In this document: positions 5,037-6,218 of the stretch, piece by piece
Position numbering within the stretch: the stretch's first letter is position 1
Layout: each line of letters starts with the position of its first letter
The notes under the pieces: generated by a model
The model's input: only the letters and a program-made list of their open reading frames with translations
Databases searched by the model: none
What the model was told of the DNA's origin: nothing
Made by a program: the position numbers and the translations under genes
Source: CAYOXM01 sp964407925
GTDB lineage: Bacteria; Patescibacteriota; Patescibacteriia; SG8-24
Assembly: GCA_964407925.1 (NCBI GenBank)
Contig: CAYOXM010000043.1
Location: 1 to 6,218 of the forward strand
DNA: 6,218 nucleotides
Direction of reading: 5' to 3'

Positions 5037-6218
5037 CTAGTAATCGCGCAGTCGCATGATGCCGGGGTGGCTCTGGATCTTCTCGAGCGCCTTGGCTTCG
5101 ATTTGTCGGATGCGTTCGCGCGTGACATCGAACTCCTGGCCGACTTCCTCGAGCGTGTGGCCCACGCCGTCAGTGAGGCCGAAGCGCATCTCGAGGATCT
5201 TCTGTTCGCGCGGCGAGAGGTCCTTGATGACCTCGCGCACGTAGTCACGGAGCAGTTGGAGCGCGGCGGCGCGGTCCGGAGCGACGTTTTTCACGTCCTC
5301 GACGAAATCCACGAGCGTGGAGTCCTCGTCATCCTCGCCGACGGAGGTCTCGAGCGAGACGGTATCCTGCGAAATCTGGATGATGTGGCGGACCTTGTCG
5401 ACCTCCTCGCCCATTTCGGCGGCGATCTCTTCCGGCAACGGCTCGCGCCCGAGGTCCTGGATGAGCTGGCGCTCGACCTGCTGGAAGCGGTTGATCGTCT
5501 CGACCATGTGCACCGGAATGCGGATGGTGCGCGACTGGTCGGCGAGGGCGCGGGTAATCGCCTGACGGATCCACCAGGTGGCGTAGGTCGAGAACTTGTA
5601 GCCCTTCCGGTACTCGAACTTCTTCACCGCGCGGAACAGGCCGATGTTGCCTTCCTGGATGAGGTCGAGGAGCGAGAGCGACTTGCCGACGAACTTCTTG
5701 GCGATCGACACGACGAGACGGAGGTTCGCCTCGATGAGGCGTTTCTCTGCCTCCTTGTCGTTGCGCTCCTTGCGCTTCGCGAGCGCGACTTCCTCTTCCG
5801 CGGTGAGCAGCGGGATCTTGCCGATCTCGCGCAGGTACATCTGGATGGAGTCGGCGGAGATGTCGGTGAGGTCGAACCGCTTCTTTTCCTTGGTCGAGCG
5901 TACCTGGTTCAGCACGGACTCGCGATCCTCCTTCTGACCGAGGATGCCTTCCTTCATTTCGACGATCTGCACGCCGATGCCGTCCATGCGGTTCAGGAAT
6001 TCCTCGAACAGCGGGACGTACTCCTCGAGGTCCTTGAACGTGGCCAAGACTTCGGCTTCGGTGACGAAGCCGCGCATCCTGCTCTTCTTGAGGAGCGACT
6101 CGACGGTGTCCTGCGACGGCGGTTCCGCCTTCACGCGTACGGGGCGCAGCGCGGCCTTCGCGCCGCCCTTCTTCGCGGCCGGCTTCTTCGCTGCGGATTT
6201 TTTCGGAGCGCCCTTCTT
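5037..6218 (-). CDS. rpoD: Primary RNA polymerase sigma factor (RpoD/SigA), 5' end beyond the window
   Basis: The minus strand is open from the right edge to a TAG at 5039-5037, giving 393 visible residues. The product directs RNA polymerase to housekeeping promoters. The first 28 visible residues are a Lys/Ala-rich tail. RGFVTEAEV (49-57) opens a region 1.1-like segment; SIQMYLREIGKIPLLTAEEE (121-140) is region 1.2. Region 2 follows with NLRLVVSIAKKF (165-176) and EYRKGYKFSTYATWWIRQAI (202-221), including the WW pair used in -10 opening. Region 3 occupies about 225-310. Region 4 has LSPREQKILEMRFGL (334-348) and the helix-turn-helix LEEVGQEFDVTRERIRQIEA (356-375) that reads the -35. Regions 2-4 are complete, which separates it from alternative sigmas. 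A GTG at 6134 could start translation but lacks a ribosome site, and the frame continues upstream, so the true start is outside. Confidence 0.95.
   Translation of the reverse strand, partial: KKGAPKKSAAKKPAAKKGGAKAALRPVRVKAEPPSQDTVESLLKKSRMRGFVTEAEVLATFKDLEEYVPLFEEFLNRMDGIGVQIVEMKEGILGQKEDRESVLNQVRSTKEKKRFDLTDISADSIQMYLREIGKIPLLTAEEEVALAKRKERNDKEAEKRLIEANLRLVVSIAKKFVGKSLSLLDLIQEGNIGLFRAVKKFEYRKGYKFSTYATWWIRQAITRALADQSRTIRIPVHMVETINRFQQVERQLIQDLGREPLPEEIAAEMGEEVDKVRHIIQISQDTVSLETSVGEDDEDSTLVDFVEDVKNVAPDRAAALQLLRDYVREVIKDLSPREQKILEMRFGLTDGVGHTLEEVGQEFDVTRERIRQIEAKALEKIQSHPGIMRLRDY

Noticed and set aside
6134..6134. GTG at 6134 as the true rpoD start
   Set aside because: No ribosome site precedes it and the frame stays open with a Lys/Ala-rich tail to the window edge.

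Overview
The window looks like a scaffold from a GC-rich bacterium, probably from a metagenome assembly: a run of 100 N splits it into 1-1406 and 1507-6218. The primary sigma factor has a Lys/Ala-rich N-terminal tail and an RGFVT-type segment ahead of region 1.2, a tRNA carries a self-splicing intron, and genes are compact with their own terminators. Together these would fit a Patescibacteria/CPR lineage, but this is inference and no marker here proves it.

Left part. Bases 1-762 are AT-richer and carry, on the minus strand, the first 254 residues of a large site-specific DNA methyltransferase (DPPF motif, type III Mod-like) that runs off the left edge. Bases 763-1048 hold a perfect stem-loop, a GC-rich segment able to fold into a multi-branched structure, and a bidirectional terminator. 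Bases 1049-1383 (minus strand) are the clearest surprise: a tRNA-Asn(GUU) gene whose anticodon loop is split by a 259-nt group I intron. Its P4, P6, P7, P3 and P8 helices can be drawn by hand, and extra helices lie between P7 and P3'. The methyltransferase lies downstream of the tRNA 3' end, the usual side for an integrated island.

Right part. After the gap come a short CPBP-family membrane protease (minus), a divergent glutamate dehydrogenase (plus), a secreted Hcp-like protein with a Sec-type signal peptide (plus), and an archaemetzincin-like zinc protease with an insertion in its metal-binding region (plus). Convergent to these is the primary sigma factor rpoD (minus, running off the right edge). 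Nearly every gene is followed by its own intrinsic terminator. Three promoter candidates share a TTGCGN -35 box, so these look like separate transcription units rather than one operon. No shared pathway is evident; the two proteases and the secreted Hcp-like protein suggest some envelope or extracellular function.
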